Source: Nepenthes gracilis (Eukaryota; Streptophyta; Magnoliopsida; Caryophyllales; Nepenthaceae). Taken from it: a stretch of 64,000 bases of DNA. This document shows, one piece after another, positions 12,250 through 25,105 of the stretch. Each line of letters starts with the position of its first letter. Positions within the stretch are counted from its first letter, which is position 1. The notes under the pieces were generated by a model. It worked only from the letters and a program-made list of their open reading frames with translations, made no database searches and was not told the DNA's origin. Location: assembly GCA_033239525.1 (NCBI GenBank), contig BSYO01000034.1, positions 2,232,001 through 2,296,000 of the forward strand, in the 5' to 3' direction. Both the position numbers and the translations under genes were made by a program.

Positions 12250-15200
12250 ATTGCTTTTATGTGAATTATTTAAATGTATTTATCGACCAAGGTTAATCCT
12301 GAATCAGATAAATGATTCTGACATCCCTTCTAATATTAATACCAACCTAAATAGGTAGTAATCAAGGGTGTAAGTCTAAAAGAGGAATAGATGACAGTTG
12401 TGATGGTCTCTCACACCATATAAATTGTGATCCTAGGGTTGAAGACTAACAAATCAAATACCACTCCAAGGGAGACCAAAATACAAGCGAGTATAAGTCC
12501 AATTGAACTCATCTTAACAAGATGATTGCCCTAAGATATTAAATCTCAGGGATGCTTTAGAGTGTAGTTGGAATGAAGCCCCTTTTTAATTAAAGGGGCA
12601 TCACATTTTTACACTACACAATCTAAGATTAAAATTTGATCAATCTATTAAAGTCATTGAAAGATTTAAACAAGTGCATATTTGGCAATCATGTAATATA
12701 TGAACCAAAAGTCATATGCTCAAGGATTGAGTATAAGTGACACAAGATTTGATGAACTATGTTATCATTCGATTTAATGTGCAAATATTACATAAAAGTA
12801 CACAAAGAATATGATCATTACAAAAGACGGTCAAAAGGAGGTTTGTTCATCATAAGCTCAAACTCAGAAGTTGGAAAGTTACAATTATATTGTCTCTAAT
12901 GTAAGAAAAGCTCTTAAATTTCATGGGTGTAGATAACCTAAAGGAAAATCCAAAGCCTTCAAGAAGACTAGGGTTTTACAAAGATTAAAGTCCTCATTGA
13001 ATCGAGACTTAAGGAAAAAACCAAAGTTTTCGAGCCGGATGCCTCCTCAAAGCCTCCAATTAAGCTAGCTCATTCTTTTGTTACAAGTACTACAATAATG
13101 GCATGCTCATTAGCCTCAATTGCTTCATTTCTCACTAATGAAAGGGAAGCCTCAAACTTATTGGCCACAGCTCGAGCTTTGGAAGCCGCAACTCTATCCT
13201 GAGTGGCATATGCTCGGTTAACAAACACATTGTTTCAATCCTTAGCAATACAAGCCTTGCACATCTATTTGGCTAGCTCATGTTCAAGAATGTTAACCTC
13301 ATCCTTCAAGATTTTCGCCCTAGCATCAACATCATTGGAATGAAATTCTAAAGCTTGTGTTGCTTTAGGACTATTATATGTGCCAGTTAAACTCTCCACT
13401 TCTTGACCTAAAAAGAGAAACAGTCGCTTGATCTGATCAATTAAGGCAGAAGACTAAGAAGAGATAAGTTAATAACTACTTTCTTGGTAAATACCATACT
13501 CAGATATGAGAAAAAGATTGAGAAACACCTCTTCGAATAGATGATCATTGCCAGCCGAACCATATCTTGGAAGTGCAGGCGGCAATCAATAGCAAACAGG
13601 GAAAACCACTCGAAGAAAAGAACTCTTTTACCAAATACTTCCCACGGATGCCCATGACCAACACCTCCCTCATTGTAGGGGGGTGGATTTAGGATGTACC
13701 TCAGTATCTTGATTGGGTGAAAAAGAAGTTGGATGAAAAGAATTATTAGCAGAAGGAGTGCCTTGAGAACACTCATGCTTTTATTTTCTTTAGGCAAAGG
13801 CGCAGATCTCATAAGCACATCCATATCACCGATTGGAGAAGAAGCCATCACAGTTAAATTACCTAGAGGAATAACATGTCCTGAAGAAATCAAATGAGCA
13901 ACAGGAGGGGCCACCATAGAAACAGACCTTAGCGAAGCATGAGACTAAATCAGTACCCTAACTTTGGCAACAGCAATGGCTACAATTGCAGCCCGGCTCT
14001 TGCCTGTAAATCGACGAGATATATTAAACTTCTCATCTAATACAACTTGATCAGAGACTTCCTTTGAAGGTGAAGCCTGGGTTGGATTTTCCTCTAAAGG
14101 AACAGGCGAGGAATGAACCTTATCAGAAGGTACCACCTGGAAGGAAGCTAAGAAAGGGACCCAAGAATGTGTGCAATAGCTGCTGCACCCACCCTCCTCA
14201 TCCATAATCTTAGCCCTGTAAGAGAGCCTTGATCTCAGCAAATAACCTCACCCATGTGGAAAAAGTGGTAACTTGGGCAGCAGAAACTTGGCTAGGGGAA
14301 TTTTCGGGACAAACAACCTCAGCCCTGGTTACCCGAGAGTCCTCAAAATTAATCGCCTATGCTGCTTCTTGGGGCATGGTGGAACATCAGCTAGGGCATT
14401 GCCCTTGACAACAATATAGCACCAGCCAGCATCAAGATTATTTGAAGAAAGAATCGACTAGTTTCTCGTAACTTGTTAGCATGCTGAAATATAGGATCCG
14501 TATTGGGTTTGGCATTGAAAATTTCACCTCCCACACTTCTAGAATAAGCCGAGTTCACATCTCCCTATTTATTAGATAGGATCTTATCATCATTAACTTT
14601 ATTGAGAAATAATCAATCCTTTCAATTCTTAACGGTATCTAGATTTCCTCTACTTATTTTAAATTTATTTTGAAAAGTCATAGAAATCTAGTTTTTCCTA
14701 ATTAAATTGAAGCATAATCCTTTTCATATTGGAATCAAATCTCATTTGATGTTAGCAAAAGAAAATGCACAAAGCCACCAAGTATCGAATAGTATTAGGG
14801 TGAAGATACGCAATAGGGGTCCAAAGGGCATCTATTGTACTAATAAATTCCGTTGCTATAAGAATACGAAGTCTACATTTCAAATGGGACTCATAAATTG
14901 TGACAAAACCTTCCCTAGGAGAAGAAACCCTATCTTGAAGCGAAGGAATTTTGAAAAGAATAGAGATAGGAATATTATGCCTATTGTAAATTCCAAATAT
15001 GTCATCAAGAGATATGGTTGAAGCAATGTTGGCCACCCCACCACGGAAAGAACTACTGGCCCGTCATGGTGCCATGAGTGTATATGAAAAAACAGAGTTA
15101 AAGATTGTAAAAGTGCAAGAGATTCAAAAACTAAGGCAAATCAAGAAAATTCCATTTAAAAACTCGAAGATAAAGGTCAAATAAATCAAATGCCAAAAGC

Positions 15201-16890
15201 GAAAGCAAAAAAAGCACTCCCTTTTTTGAAATTACATGGCTAAAGTGGGACCCATCGTCGAAACATTTTGTATCTCTAGCCAAATGGTGCTTTGTAACAT
15301 GCTTAATTGTCCCCTCAAAATGACGCGAAGGAGATGAGAGATGGCTTATTAAGTGACATGTCAGGCAAGAAGAAAGAGAGGTCCATTTATAAGAACTAGG
15401 ATGCATTTAATGTATAGATCATGATTACTCTAAAATCATATCTTTGCAATGGAATAACTTATCTAAATCTAATAGATCCTTTTACACATGTAGTTGGTCA
15501 ATTACTACTGATTGTCAATATTTATAATATCATATTTGAGCTCATAGAATAATCTAGAAAAATTGATAAAATTTTCATATCTAGACCATATTTGTTGATA
15601 TACCTATTAGGAAATGCTTTTGGAAATTATAGATCCAAACTTTTGAGACATTCATTTTTAGGTTATTAATTTTAATACTGATTAAAATATTACTCCAGTA
15701 CAATTGACGAATTAAATAGGATATTTGCCAAATTCAATTATTAAACACTATCCTAAAGGGTTATATATTTTTAAATTAATGTGAATTTAAGAAGGAGATT
15801 AAGTTAATGGACCGAGAAATAAAATATATGGATAAATATTAAGTGTCTCAATATTTCATTCATTTCGACTTTGAAGTATAGATAAGTTATGCATAGGTGC
15901 TAAGTCATAAGATCTAGGTTAAAAAAGAGCAACATTTTGGTAATGATCATTAAAAGCCCTAGAAAATCACCATACATGACTTCAGTAGCATCTTGAACCG
16001 GAAAGGAAAAATGGAGTAAAGTGTCCATTCCACGCATAGCTAAAGATGCCGATGAAGTTACCCCTAAGATGAGCTGAGTCATATGGAGACATTGATTGTT
16101 CATCACCATGACTTTCTCCCTTGGAGAACAAAAAGGAAGAAGATAAGAGTGAAGAATAGTCATACAACTCTTAAAAATCATATATCAAATGAGCAATTGA
16201 ATGTCTCCAAGTTACAGGAATTGATTATTGATCCATAGTTCTAACTCCATTTGGGCATTCAACCCCAAAGAGATAGTAGCAGCAATCGAATTACAGTTAG
16301 AGCTACCTTCAGATTTATATGCTAGTCCTATAAAAGACATGCAGATGAGCAAGAAGACCTCTAAAGGCTCAAGTTTTCCCTTTCGTATACTCGATTAGGG
16401 CAATAATTTGACTGGTGAAGTTGTGTAAAAGAATGAAACCAAAACGATTTCCTATCGAAAAGAATGAAATCAAGATAGCCATCATAATAGCCTTTGGAAG
16501 GAAAAATATTGAGATTGATTTTCTAACCCATAATGCCTCGGTTAAGTACTTCTCCACACAAACGTATGCTTAAAAGATTTGACAACTCCATTAATGGCAA
16601 GTAAGAGAAATGATGATATGAATGATATTAAAGGCGAATCATCCCTCTTCTTATAGATCGTAAACTCGATCAGAAATAATGTGTTTCAAATGGTTAATGC
16701 ACAGAATAAATTTAAAGTTTCTCCGCCATTACTATCAATCAAGGCACCGAAAGCGAATGGCGTAACCGGACTAATGAAAAGATTTGATGGATTTATTGGA
16801 AATGAGCACCTTTTGCATAAAAATCAACAATCGAACTCAGAACCAAATATATTGTCTTAAATCCTAATTTTAAACTTCAAGACTAAGCGG
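12250..16890 (-). pseudogene. Region between Gypsy pol and 3' LTR with decayed antisense coding sequence
   Basis: From about 16560 down to about 12860 the minus strand gives a chain of protein-like fragments broken by stops and shifts (for example 16369-16557, 15900-16181, 13945-14241 and 13441-13917). At 13440-13080 the minus strand reads as an alpha-helical, coiled-coil-like stretch (fragments ARAKILKDEVNILEHELAK and ASKARAVANKFEASL). Plant Tat-lineage Gypsy elements are known to carry extra ORFs between pol and the 3' LTR, often antisense. Position and orientation fit that pattern. I cannot name the protein, and the family assignment is inference. Confidence 0.4.
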
Positions 16891-16894
16891 CTAG

Positions 16895-17545
16895 TGTTGG
16901 GCTAGGTTGAAGCAAAGTGTAAAATTAAGCCCGATAAAAGAACACGAGATGGGGATGCATGGGCCTAATCAAGGGAGTAGCCCAATATTTGTCCAATGTT
17001 GCATGGGCTAGATTACCAGGAAATTGAAGAGAATGTTTTATTACAAATTGCTAAGATGTGTTGCTTAGCTATTAATTCTTCCTGCTAGCGGCTATCTGCC
17101 AGTTATTCAAAATTGATGTAGTTAACAACCGTTCTGATAACAAAATAATAATATGGCCCGCAACCGATTCCTCAATCATATTAGTAAAGAGAACTGTTCG
17201 ATTTAAATCCCACTCCTGAAAAATCGATTCTCATGAACCATCTTTTTGAAATTGTCTTCGGATGGTACAATAAATAATAAACCCTCTTCAAGTGAAAGGC
17301 AAAAAGAAAGAAAGAAAGAATCGAGTACACCACTTGGCTTTGAATGATTCATTATTATTTTAATTCTCACACGCATTTTATCTTCTTTTAAGTAACCCAG
17401 AATCATTGAGCCAAAGATACTAAAATGAGCATTTGAGTATATATTAAAAAGTGAGTCTCGTCTCTTTTAAAATTCTTACTTGTGATTATGATGTGTAGGA
17501 TTCAAATTAAAGAGTTTAAAAGTTTAAATTAAGCTTTTTTGGATT
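16895..17545 (+). mobile_element. 3' LTR of the Tat-like Gypsy element, with adjacent polypurine tract
   Basis: The LTR begins TGTTGGGCTAGG right after AAGCGGCTAG (16885-16894). This matches in position and form the GGGGGGCTAG tract before the LTR at 47302. Near the right end is the U5-like signature GAGCATTTGAGTATATATT, then TGTGATTATGATGTGTAGGA at about 17481. The exact right end is unclear. Confidence 0.55.
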
Positions 17546-18262
17546 AAATTTAGATTTAAGGTACACAATATATTTTAATTTTAAAATCAAATATGATTTG
17601 ATATCTTTATAAAGTATATAAAATGAAAATAAACTGAAATTTATTTTTCCTGAAGAGATGCGATGGGCCCACCAAAGAAAATTAGGGTTGTTGAAATGAG
17701 AGATGGACGAAATCCGGAACTGAAGGGCGCCTGTCCAGCCGGCGAGGGAGCCCACAGAGTTGCCAGACGCAAAAAGCTTTGATTTTGACGTCTGAGCGCC
17801 CCGTGTTCGCTGGAACCAACCTTTGAAAGCTAAGTACATTTTTCTATAAAATATATAATTTTATTTAATAGTTTAATAATTATGAAATAATGCATAAATA
17901 ATTAATTAAGTTTTATAATTAAGTATATTCTTATTTTAGAAATGATAAAAAAGATCTACTAACCTATAATTAATTAAATGGGGTGGATTATTTTATATTT
18001 ATTTTAATAAAAATATGGCCACCTACTTATAAATCCAAAGATTTTTTTACTATTTGATATTTTTTTAGGATAAAATCGTATTAATAAGTGTTAGGATTCG
18101 AATTGCTTATTTGAATTGCAAGAAAATAAATAACAATTCATAATAAATATATAATAATCACCAATAATGAAATAAGACGTAATTTTTATGTGAAAAATCC
18201 TCTTAAAAATAAGAGGAAAAAATTATGAGATGATACGTCCGAAATATCTCAACAATACTGTA
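17546..18262. other. Non-coding stretch with one GC-rich island
   Basis: The island at 17655-17830 contains GGGCGCCTGTCCAGCCGGCG. The 107-codon minus-strand frame across it has no motif I recognise. The rest is AT-rich. Confidence 0.4.
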
Positions 18263-18745
18263 GAGTCCCACATCGGATGGGGAGGGGAACGAAGCACGCC
18301 TTATAAAGGGTGTGGATACTTCTCTTCCAGGTGGCGACGCGTTTGGGGGCTGTGAGGGTCAGGCAGAACAAAACCGTGAGGCGCCGTGACGGCCTGGCAC
18401 AGGCAGGGGACGGTCCAAAGCGGATAATATCGCCCGGATGGGGCCAGACTCAGCGACAAGATGCGGATGCTCCGGGGGCGTTAGATGGTATCGAGCGGGA
18501 TCCGGTCCCGTGTGCAGCCGGGAGACGCAGGTCCCAGGGGTGGTCAGAGAGTCCCACATCGGATGGGGGAGGAACGCAAGACGCCTTATAAAGGGTGTGA
18601 TACTCTTCCATTGGCGACGCGTTTTGGGAGCCTGTGAGGGTCTGCCAGGAACAAAACCGTGAGGCGCCCTGTGACGGCCTTGGCGGCAGGGGACGGTCCA
18701 AAGCGGACAATATTGTCAGTGCGGATGCTCCGGGGACATTACAGA
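18263..18745 (+). repeat. Tandem pair of a repeat carrying snRNA-type promoter elements (USE + TATA)
   Basis: Two copies (18263-18547 and 18548-18745) share AGTCCCACATCGGATGGGG, TTATAAAGGGTGTG, GGCGACGCGTTTTGGG-like text, ACAAAACCGTGAGGCGCC, GGGGACGGTCCAAAGCGGA and GATGCTCCGGGG. The first copy has about 90 extra bases. In each copy GTCCCACATCG (18265-18275 and 18551-18561) is a full match to the plant snRNA upstream sequence element. TATAAA follows 25-26 bp later (18302-18307 and 18587-18592). Related 'TCCCACATCGG' repeats are common in plant genomes. The frames through it are not proteins. Confidence 0.75.
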
Positions 18746-19926
18746 TACAATCAATTTGGATGCATACACCCCACAAATATAATGATTAGATATATTATAA
18801 CAAATAGATTGAGTAATAATAACTATAAGGTAAAAATAATAGAAATATGACTGATAAAAACGTTCTTTACAACTTTAAAAGTACCGTACCCAAAGTCGAT
18901 GAAAATTAAAATACGATTAAAAAATCAGCCAAATATTTAAATCTTCATCTTCTACCTTTTCTCTTTACTTCTCTTCTTTTTTCTCTCAACTCATCAATAC
19001 TTACTTGATTACATATCTTTAATATTAGAGTTAGAGTCCTTATTTGAAATTTTTATTCTATTTTAATTAAAAAATAAATATAATTTTTTAACTAACGATA
19101 TCTCAAAATTAAGAAATAATATAACATATTTTTTTAAAATAAAATCTTACCAAATATCTCTCAAATAGAATCAAAATAAAATCTTTCCTAACCAAATCTT
19201 TTCTAATTTAAAAAATTTGTGATATTCGTATAATTTCTTAATTAAAGAAAATCAAATCTTTTTTAATTTAAAAAATTTATAATATTAGTACAGTACCCGT
19301 GTGACCTCATTCGAGTTATCAAATGATACGTCAAATAGGTGTGAACTCACACGGAAGTAACGTATAATCCAATAATAAGAATTGTAACATGCGATATTTT
19401 CGAAAGCATACATCAAAAGGAGCTGATTCGACCTTAAAACTGAAGAATTTTCTAAAAAAATAGACAATTTTTTAGATTTAATATTTTAATTTTAACAATT
19501 TTCTTTCTTCACAATAATAAATAATTATCATAAGCTAATGTTAGAGTATTGTAAATTAGATGCGGATATTAATTTCAAACAAGCTTGCATAATATATCTT
19601 AAACAAATTAAATTTGAAGTTTTCTAAAACGACCATGAAAAATATTATAAAAATTAATTAAAATTAAAATTTTAGAAATTTATTTTAAGATATAAAAAAT
19701 AAAAAATATCAAACCTCATACATATTCATCATCCTTATATAAATTAAATTTTAATATATATGACTAATTCTATTTTTTGGTATTTTAAATGTTAATAAAC
19801 CATACTTATAAAATTAAATTGTATAAATTGTAAATAAACAGAATCACTTGGAGTACTCATATTTATTCGTCTAAATAAGTATCTATATTTGAATATATAT
19901 ATTTAAAATTAAAAAGATATTATATT
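18746..19926. other. AT-rich non-coding stretch
   Basis: No gene or element recognised. A short near-duplicate (TCTTTTYTAATTTAAAAAAT type) occurs at about 19197 and 19257. Confidence 0.5.
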
Positions 19927-20030
19927 TGATGAGGACGACTAAAATGGGTTGGCTTAAAATGATGGACAGCCCAAAAGAAGTTCGGCCCGCTGGTTTAGAG
20001 GACGGTCAACGTCCCAATTGACCAAGATAA

Positions 20031-20447
20031 CCCCTCAGATGACTAGATACGACCCAAACCAAATATGCCCCACGATCCTGTTCTCACGCACAAGAAATTA
20101 CCTACTTTAACTGATTAAGATTTCAAATATTTTTTCAAATCACGATCTCCCCTAAAAAGGAAGTATTCGACTCAACGTATCTCTCACAATGAAAATCCTA
20201 ATATTTACCGCGTGTGACATCTGAGGGAAAGAAAGAATCCCTCAGATGACTAGATACGGTCCAAACCAAATATGCCCCACGATCCTGTTCTCACGCACAA
20301 GAAATTACCTACTTTAACTGATTAAGATTTCAAATATTTTTTCAAATCACGATCTCCCCTAAAAAGGAAGTCTTCGACTCAACGTATCTCTCACAATGAA
20401 AATCCTAATATTTACCACGTGTGACATCTTTATAAGGAAATAAAGAA
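20031..20447. repeat. Near-identical tandem duplication of about 208 bp inside the solo LTR
   Basis: CCCTCAGATGACTAGATACG starts both copies (about 20032 and 20239). The copies differ at only a few bases (for example ACCGCGTGTG versus ACCACGTGTG), so the duplication is much younger than the LTR's overall decay suggests. Confidence 0.85.
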
Positions 20448-20712
20448 TCCCTTCGACCGATCGTAATTTCCCTAAATAGCACCAGCATTCGCCCACCGGA
20501 TGAAAGGGATCTTCTCTAGGTAGTTGGTAGTCAACCTTGCCACCCAAACAAGGGTGGGGAGGTTACATGATTATAAAAGGTCATCGAGATAAATTCCAGA
20601 TGTACGCTTGCTTCAGTACTCAAATTGACACTAACGATCTCACTCTTGAACAAGTCCACAAGCGCCGTCCTCTCTTCCCACTATTCACCTTTTGTCGACT
20701 CATGTCTATAAA

Positions 20713-20778
20713 AGCCATTCTCTATAGGTGCACCACCACCAAAAGCTGCTCTCTATAGGCGCACTACCACCAAAAGCC
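20713..20778. repeat. Short tandem repeat, two units of about 33 bp, in the LTR
   Basis: CTCTATAGGTGCACCACCAC and CTCTATAGGCGCACTACCAC, each followed by CAAAAGC. Lies downstream of the TATA-like box, so would be in the transcribed part. Confidence 0.7.
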
Positions 20779-21061
20779 ACTTTACATCGAGTGCTACCTC
20801 CGAGTTAGACTCATAAGTCCCCTTCCCCGCATCATTCCCTAGTAAATTCTGTTTTTATATTCTTCATTTCAAAAGAAGAAAATTGATTTAAGCGTTGGAA
20901 AATAAATTAGAGAGTGAGTTCGTCCGTTTCATCTGACGTTTTATCTTTTATTATGGTGTGCAAATCCAAGCCAAGAAGTGCGAAGATCGGGCACCATGTC
21001 AGTTCGAACCCGAGACCCAATTGTATCTGAATTCGTCAATGATTCGGATGCAAAAGCATCA

Positions 21062-22684
21062 TTATTAGATATTCTAAATTTTTTAGTTTATATAAAATTT
21101 AGAATTTATGTAACAGAATTCGATTTTAATTCACTAAATATTGGCGTTTATTTATTATTGACGAAATTATATTTATTTTACCTGATCTTTTCTTTTCTCC
21201 TCAAATATATGCATTCTTTTCATGCTCTCGCTCATTTTTTAATCTTCGATACTTGTCATTCTCTACTCAATTGCCATCACTACCACTTATATTAATTTCG
21301 ATTTTTATTCTTCACAAATCAATTTTTTAAAAAAAAATTAAAAATATTGTTAGATGAATATATTTGTTTTTTAAAATTTTAAAAAAATATTTATTTAATT
21401 ATTATAAATTATTTGTGTAAATATTTTAATATATAAATTATTATGAATATCTAAATTTTAAAATAATAATAATATAAATAATTTATTCAAGCACTTTAGA
21501 AAAATTGTCCAATGTTAGTGCTCTAATCAAGCATCCAGGAACTGCCGGTTGCCGGTGTTCAGACGACTTAGAGATTTTAAAATACGAGCCGGCGGAAAGT
21601 CGGTGCGACGTACCGGCCAACTGGCTATCGCCAGTGGACAGAATGAAATGTCAAATCCAAAATTACGGTTGTGACAGTTGTTTCGTGGCGGCCGATGTCA
21701 CGCGACACGGCTTCTTTAAATTCTGCCTTTCGCCTTTTAGCTTTTTTTTTTAAAAATAAATAAATAAATAAATAAAATATTTTATGATAATTTTATAATA
21801 ATGTAAGATGATATTTTATTTATTTATATTAATAAATAAATAAAAGTGATATTATATTTTATTTTGTATATCTCAAAGTGTTCTTTCCGTTCAACAAAAA
21901 ATATTAAAATAAGTTATTATTATTTTGATTATAATATCAACTTTTGTTTTATTTAAAAAACTTTAACCAAATTTAATAATATAAAAAAAATTTAAAATTT
22001 GAAATAGTAATAATTCTTATCTTTTAATCTTTTAAAAGTTCTTTAAATCACTTATGCATTAATGGACAATTAGAAAGGTAATTAATTTGAAACATATTTT
22101 CAACTAATAGATCTCATTAATAAAACGAAAATCTTTCAGCTTGAGATTATTAGAGCAAATTTTTAAACATTTTAACCTAAATTTAACATATTAGAAATCA
22201 GAATGAAAGTCTTAAAAGATATAAGATTCATTCTCTAAGTTATTGTTAGATAGTCAACTTAATATTAGCCACACAATAAATAAGTTAGCAGAAAGAGCGA
22301 ATAGAGGATAAGAGGACTGGGTTCCTGGTAACTGTTTTAGGACAAGAATGTATTTGGAGAGTTAGTGCAAAACTCCTATATTTAGGTTAATTGCTATAAT
22401 AGTTAGGATTATATAATTGACCAATAGATGAACAGAGTGCTTTTTTTTACCCCTTTTATTTTAGAAAAAAGAACCCTAACCATGTTAAGTAACAATGTGT
22501 TGGGAGTCACTCCCGTGTGAAAGTTCTTGTGAGCGGAGGACTTGGACTGAGCATGTAAATTTTATGTGCTACTATACACAGAATATGCAAATAAAATTTT
22601 CGTCAACATAGTTGACTGAAACTTTTTAATGGGCAATAATACTGGTTAACAAGTTAACTGGTTGAAGGCATGAGATACCAGCAT
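21062..22684. other. AT-rich non-coding stretch with a GC-rich island
   Basis: 21500-21740 is a sharp GC-rich island (GCCGGTTGCCGGTG, CGTGGCGGCCGATGTCACG) between AT-rich flanks. An 82-codon frame crosses it without recognisable motifs. An ATAAAT-type run follows at 21755-21775. Confidence 0.4.
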
Positions 22685-23312
22685 TGTTGAGAGAATCAAG
22701 AAGGCCAACATGGACTATCATGTGGAGAGGACGGTCAACGGGCATTGACTGACCCTGTGGAGAACGCTGACGGTGGAATGTGGGCCGTCTGCCAGGAAAT
22801 CCAGAATGGTGCCAGCTCAGAAGATTTTCTAAGGATACGTGATCTCAAATAGTTATACATGAGCCGCTTTTGTACAGGATATATTCATATTGTTGGCAAA
22901 GATAGATCTTATCGGTGGATATGGAATATTTCTCAGATTTACCGTATATAGGCCTCGATATTAAAAGCAAGTAGATGGACTTGCTATTTTAGAGAGACAG
23001 GTGAGTGAGAGGTTATGTGAAAAACAAAAAGAGGAAGAAAAACAGTGAAGTAAAAGTGAGAGCAATTGTGAGCAAAACTTAATGTGTTAACTGTGCTCTG
23101 TTCTTCCATTTTTTTCTCTATTGACTGTGTAATTGGAAAAAATTATTCCAACCTCACATAGTGGAATTACTTTTGTGGACTGATTGTCCCGTGATTTTTT
23201 GCTTAATTGATAAAGATTTTCCACGTAAAAATTCGTGTGTGTTCATTCTCTTATTCCTCATTACTTTACTGTGTTTATTTATGGTGGTAGTCGGACATTA
23301 TCTATCCCAACA
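22685..23312 (+). mobile_element. Copia-type LTR, solo or truncated
   Basis: Starts TGTTGAGAGAATC and ends ATCCCAACA. The 3' part has the typical plant Copia LTR motif: GTCCCGTGATTTTTTGC, then GATTTTCCACGTAAAAATTC, then a T-rich stretch to the end. A TATA-like ACCGTATATAGG lies at about 22941. I see no clean target duplication (flanks AGCAT and CAATG) and no internal coding DNA. Confidence 0.6.
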
Positions 23313-24133
23313 CAATGATCGTGGGCATTGGAGTTGCAATTGTATGGAGTGTAGGTCGTAAGTGAGATATGATTTAGTAGTTATTCGACAAAATGAACTT
23401 ATTTTGTTACGTCCCTAGTCCAAAAAGCTTAATTTATCTTGTATTAATTTAATTATTATTTTAATTCATTTCAAATTTAAATACTCAAAAATTTGTTGAT
23501 GAAATTTTAAAATCCTAATAAATATTAGACTTGAACTGCAAGTCAAATATCAAGAGCTGACCCAAAATAAAATAATCATTTAAATCATAGGATCTAAAAT
23601 ATCATACCTAAAAGTACTCTAAATGCTGACTATATTATGACATTAAAATATACGTAAAAAATATGTTTAGATAAAAATCAGAGTAAATAAACTACCACAT
23701 ATCAAACTTATTGTTGGATTTATCGAAATCTAACTATATCACTGATAAAAATATCATAATAATTAAACATTAATTAAACAATTTAATCAAAGTAAAAATA
23801 AATTTCCTAAGGCTATTATTTTGAGATAAAGTACAACATCTAAATTTTTCGATTCCTAATTCTATTTCCTTGAATAGTCTTTCTGTCAACTTTCTCAACC
23901 TACAAGTGTGTCCTGAGCTTACTAATTTAAATGGGTTAGTAAAAATAATAGTAAGAGTAAATTAATTTCTTTGTAAGGTTTATAAATTTTTATAATAAAA
24001 AATATAATTTATATCAAAATATGGTAGAAAGGATATGATCAAAATTTAAATATAAGGTTATAAAATTTTCATAATATTTATATATAAATTTTAAATTGAT
24101 AATCCATTTTCTTACTTTAAACAATACACTATA
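23313..24133. other. AT-rich non-coding stretch
   Basis: Nothing recognisable. Confidence 0.5.
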
Positions 24134-24138
24134 AAAAT

Positions 24139-25100
24139 TGATAGGTAGTAGATATCCAAGGCCCAATTAAGATATCCATTTTCGTGAAATAGGTCAAAGT
24201 CCGAAGAAGGCCCAAAAACTAACATGGCCCAAGAGGCTGATTTGGCTGAGTAAACCCAAGAGACACTGAGACTCAAGGACACAGCACTAAAAACCGATAG
24301 TTTGATAACGACCAAAGACCTTGTTAAAGGCCAAGGACTTGTGAAAAGACACGAACTTATCACAGGGTAAAGACCTTGATAAAAACGAGGCTTTTATCAA
24401 GAATGAGAATTCTAAAAAGTATCCAACGACATGAGCGCAGAAAAAGAAGCTCAAGATGGTCGAGAATGTCAGCTCAGAGGGATGACTTTTATAAAGGCAC
24501 GCGCAATCTCTGTCTGCAACACGCGATCTTTACAGGGCATAATAATTTGCAGAGCATGCGCAATCTCTACAGAAGTAATGTCTCACAGAGTAAGCCCGTA
24601 TACACGTAACGTTTCTAATACGACAAGATGAATTTGCAAGGTTTGTGGCAGGATCCACTGCACACGCCAACTCCACATGGGTGCTCCACGTAGGAGAGCT
24701 CAGACGACTATATATACATTTATTGTGTACCTTACACACCCCTTTTATTTTACTCTGACGCTCATGCTCCCTTACACTTGCATTTACGCTCACATAGAAA
24801 GAGAATAGAAAGGCGCACAAGTTGCACAACTGAGAGAACTCCTGTAACAGTTAGAGTGATCTTTGAGAATCACCAGTTACCTCTCGTTCTCCATCCTCTG
24901 TACTCCCAAATCTGAATAGTGAAACCGTTCCTAGACTCAAAGTCTCGTGATTTTTTTCTTTTATTCAAAAGAGAATTTTTCACGTGAAAATATCATGTAT
25001 CACTGTCCCTCTCTCTTCCTTCTTCTTTAAAAAACTATCTTTGTATTACTCTGCATTCGGGTCCCTATTTGCACAGAGATTAGGATTCGAGGACACAACA
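24139..25100 (+). mobile_element. Copia-type solo LTR with a perfect 5-bp target duplication
   Basis: Begins TGATAGGTAG and ends GGACACAACA. AAAAT occurs immediately before (24134-24138) and after (25101-25105). A TATA box (ACTATATATACA) is at about 24707-24718. The 3' region has CTCGTGATTTTTTTC and GAATTTTTCACGTGAAAATA, the same Copia LTR signature as at 23190-23240. The length, 962 bp, and lack of interior sequence indicate recombination between the two LTRs of a full element. Confidence 0.8.
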
Positions 25101-25105
25101 AAAAT

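Larger units (their letters stand above)
19927..21061 (+). mobile_element. Solo LTR (family B), with imperfect 5-bp target duplication
   Basis: Starts TGATGAGGACG and ends GCAAAAGCATCA, so the ends are the inverted pair TGATG/CATCA. Flanks ATATT (19922-19926) and TTATT (21062-21066) match at four of five bases. TATAAA-type boxes occur at about 20569 and 20706. The right third (AAATAAATTAGAGAGTGAGT, then GTGTGCAAATCCAAGCCAAG) is also found inverted at about 60780-60900. No gag or pol is present. Confidence 0.7.

Noticed and set aside
18310..18776. Overlapping Arg/Gly-rich frames on both strands
   Set aside because: They run through the GC-rich USE/TATA repeat; the frames differ between the two copies and match no protein family.
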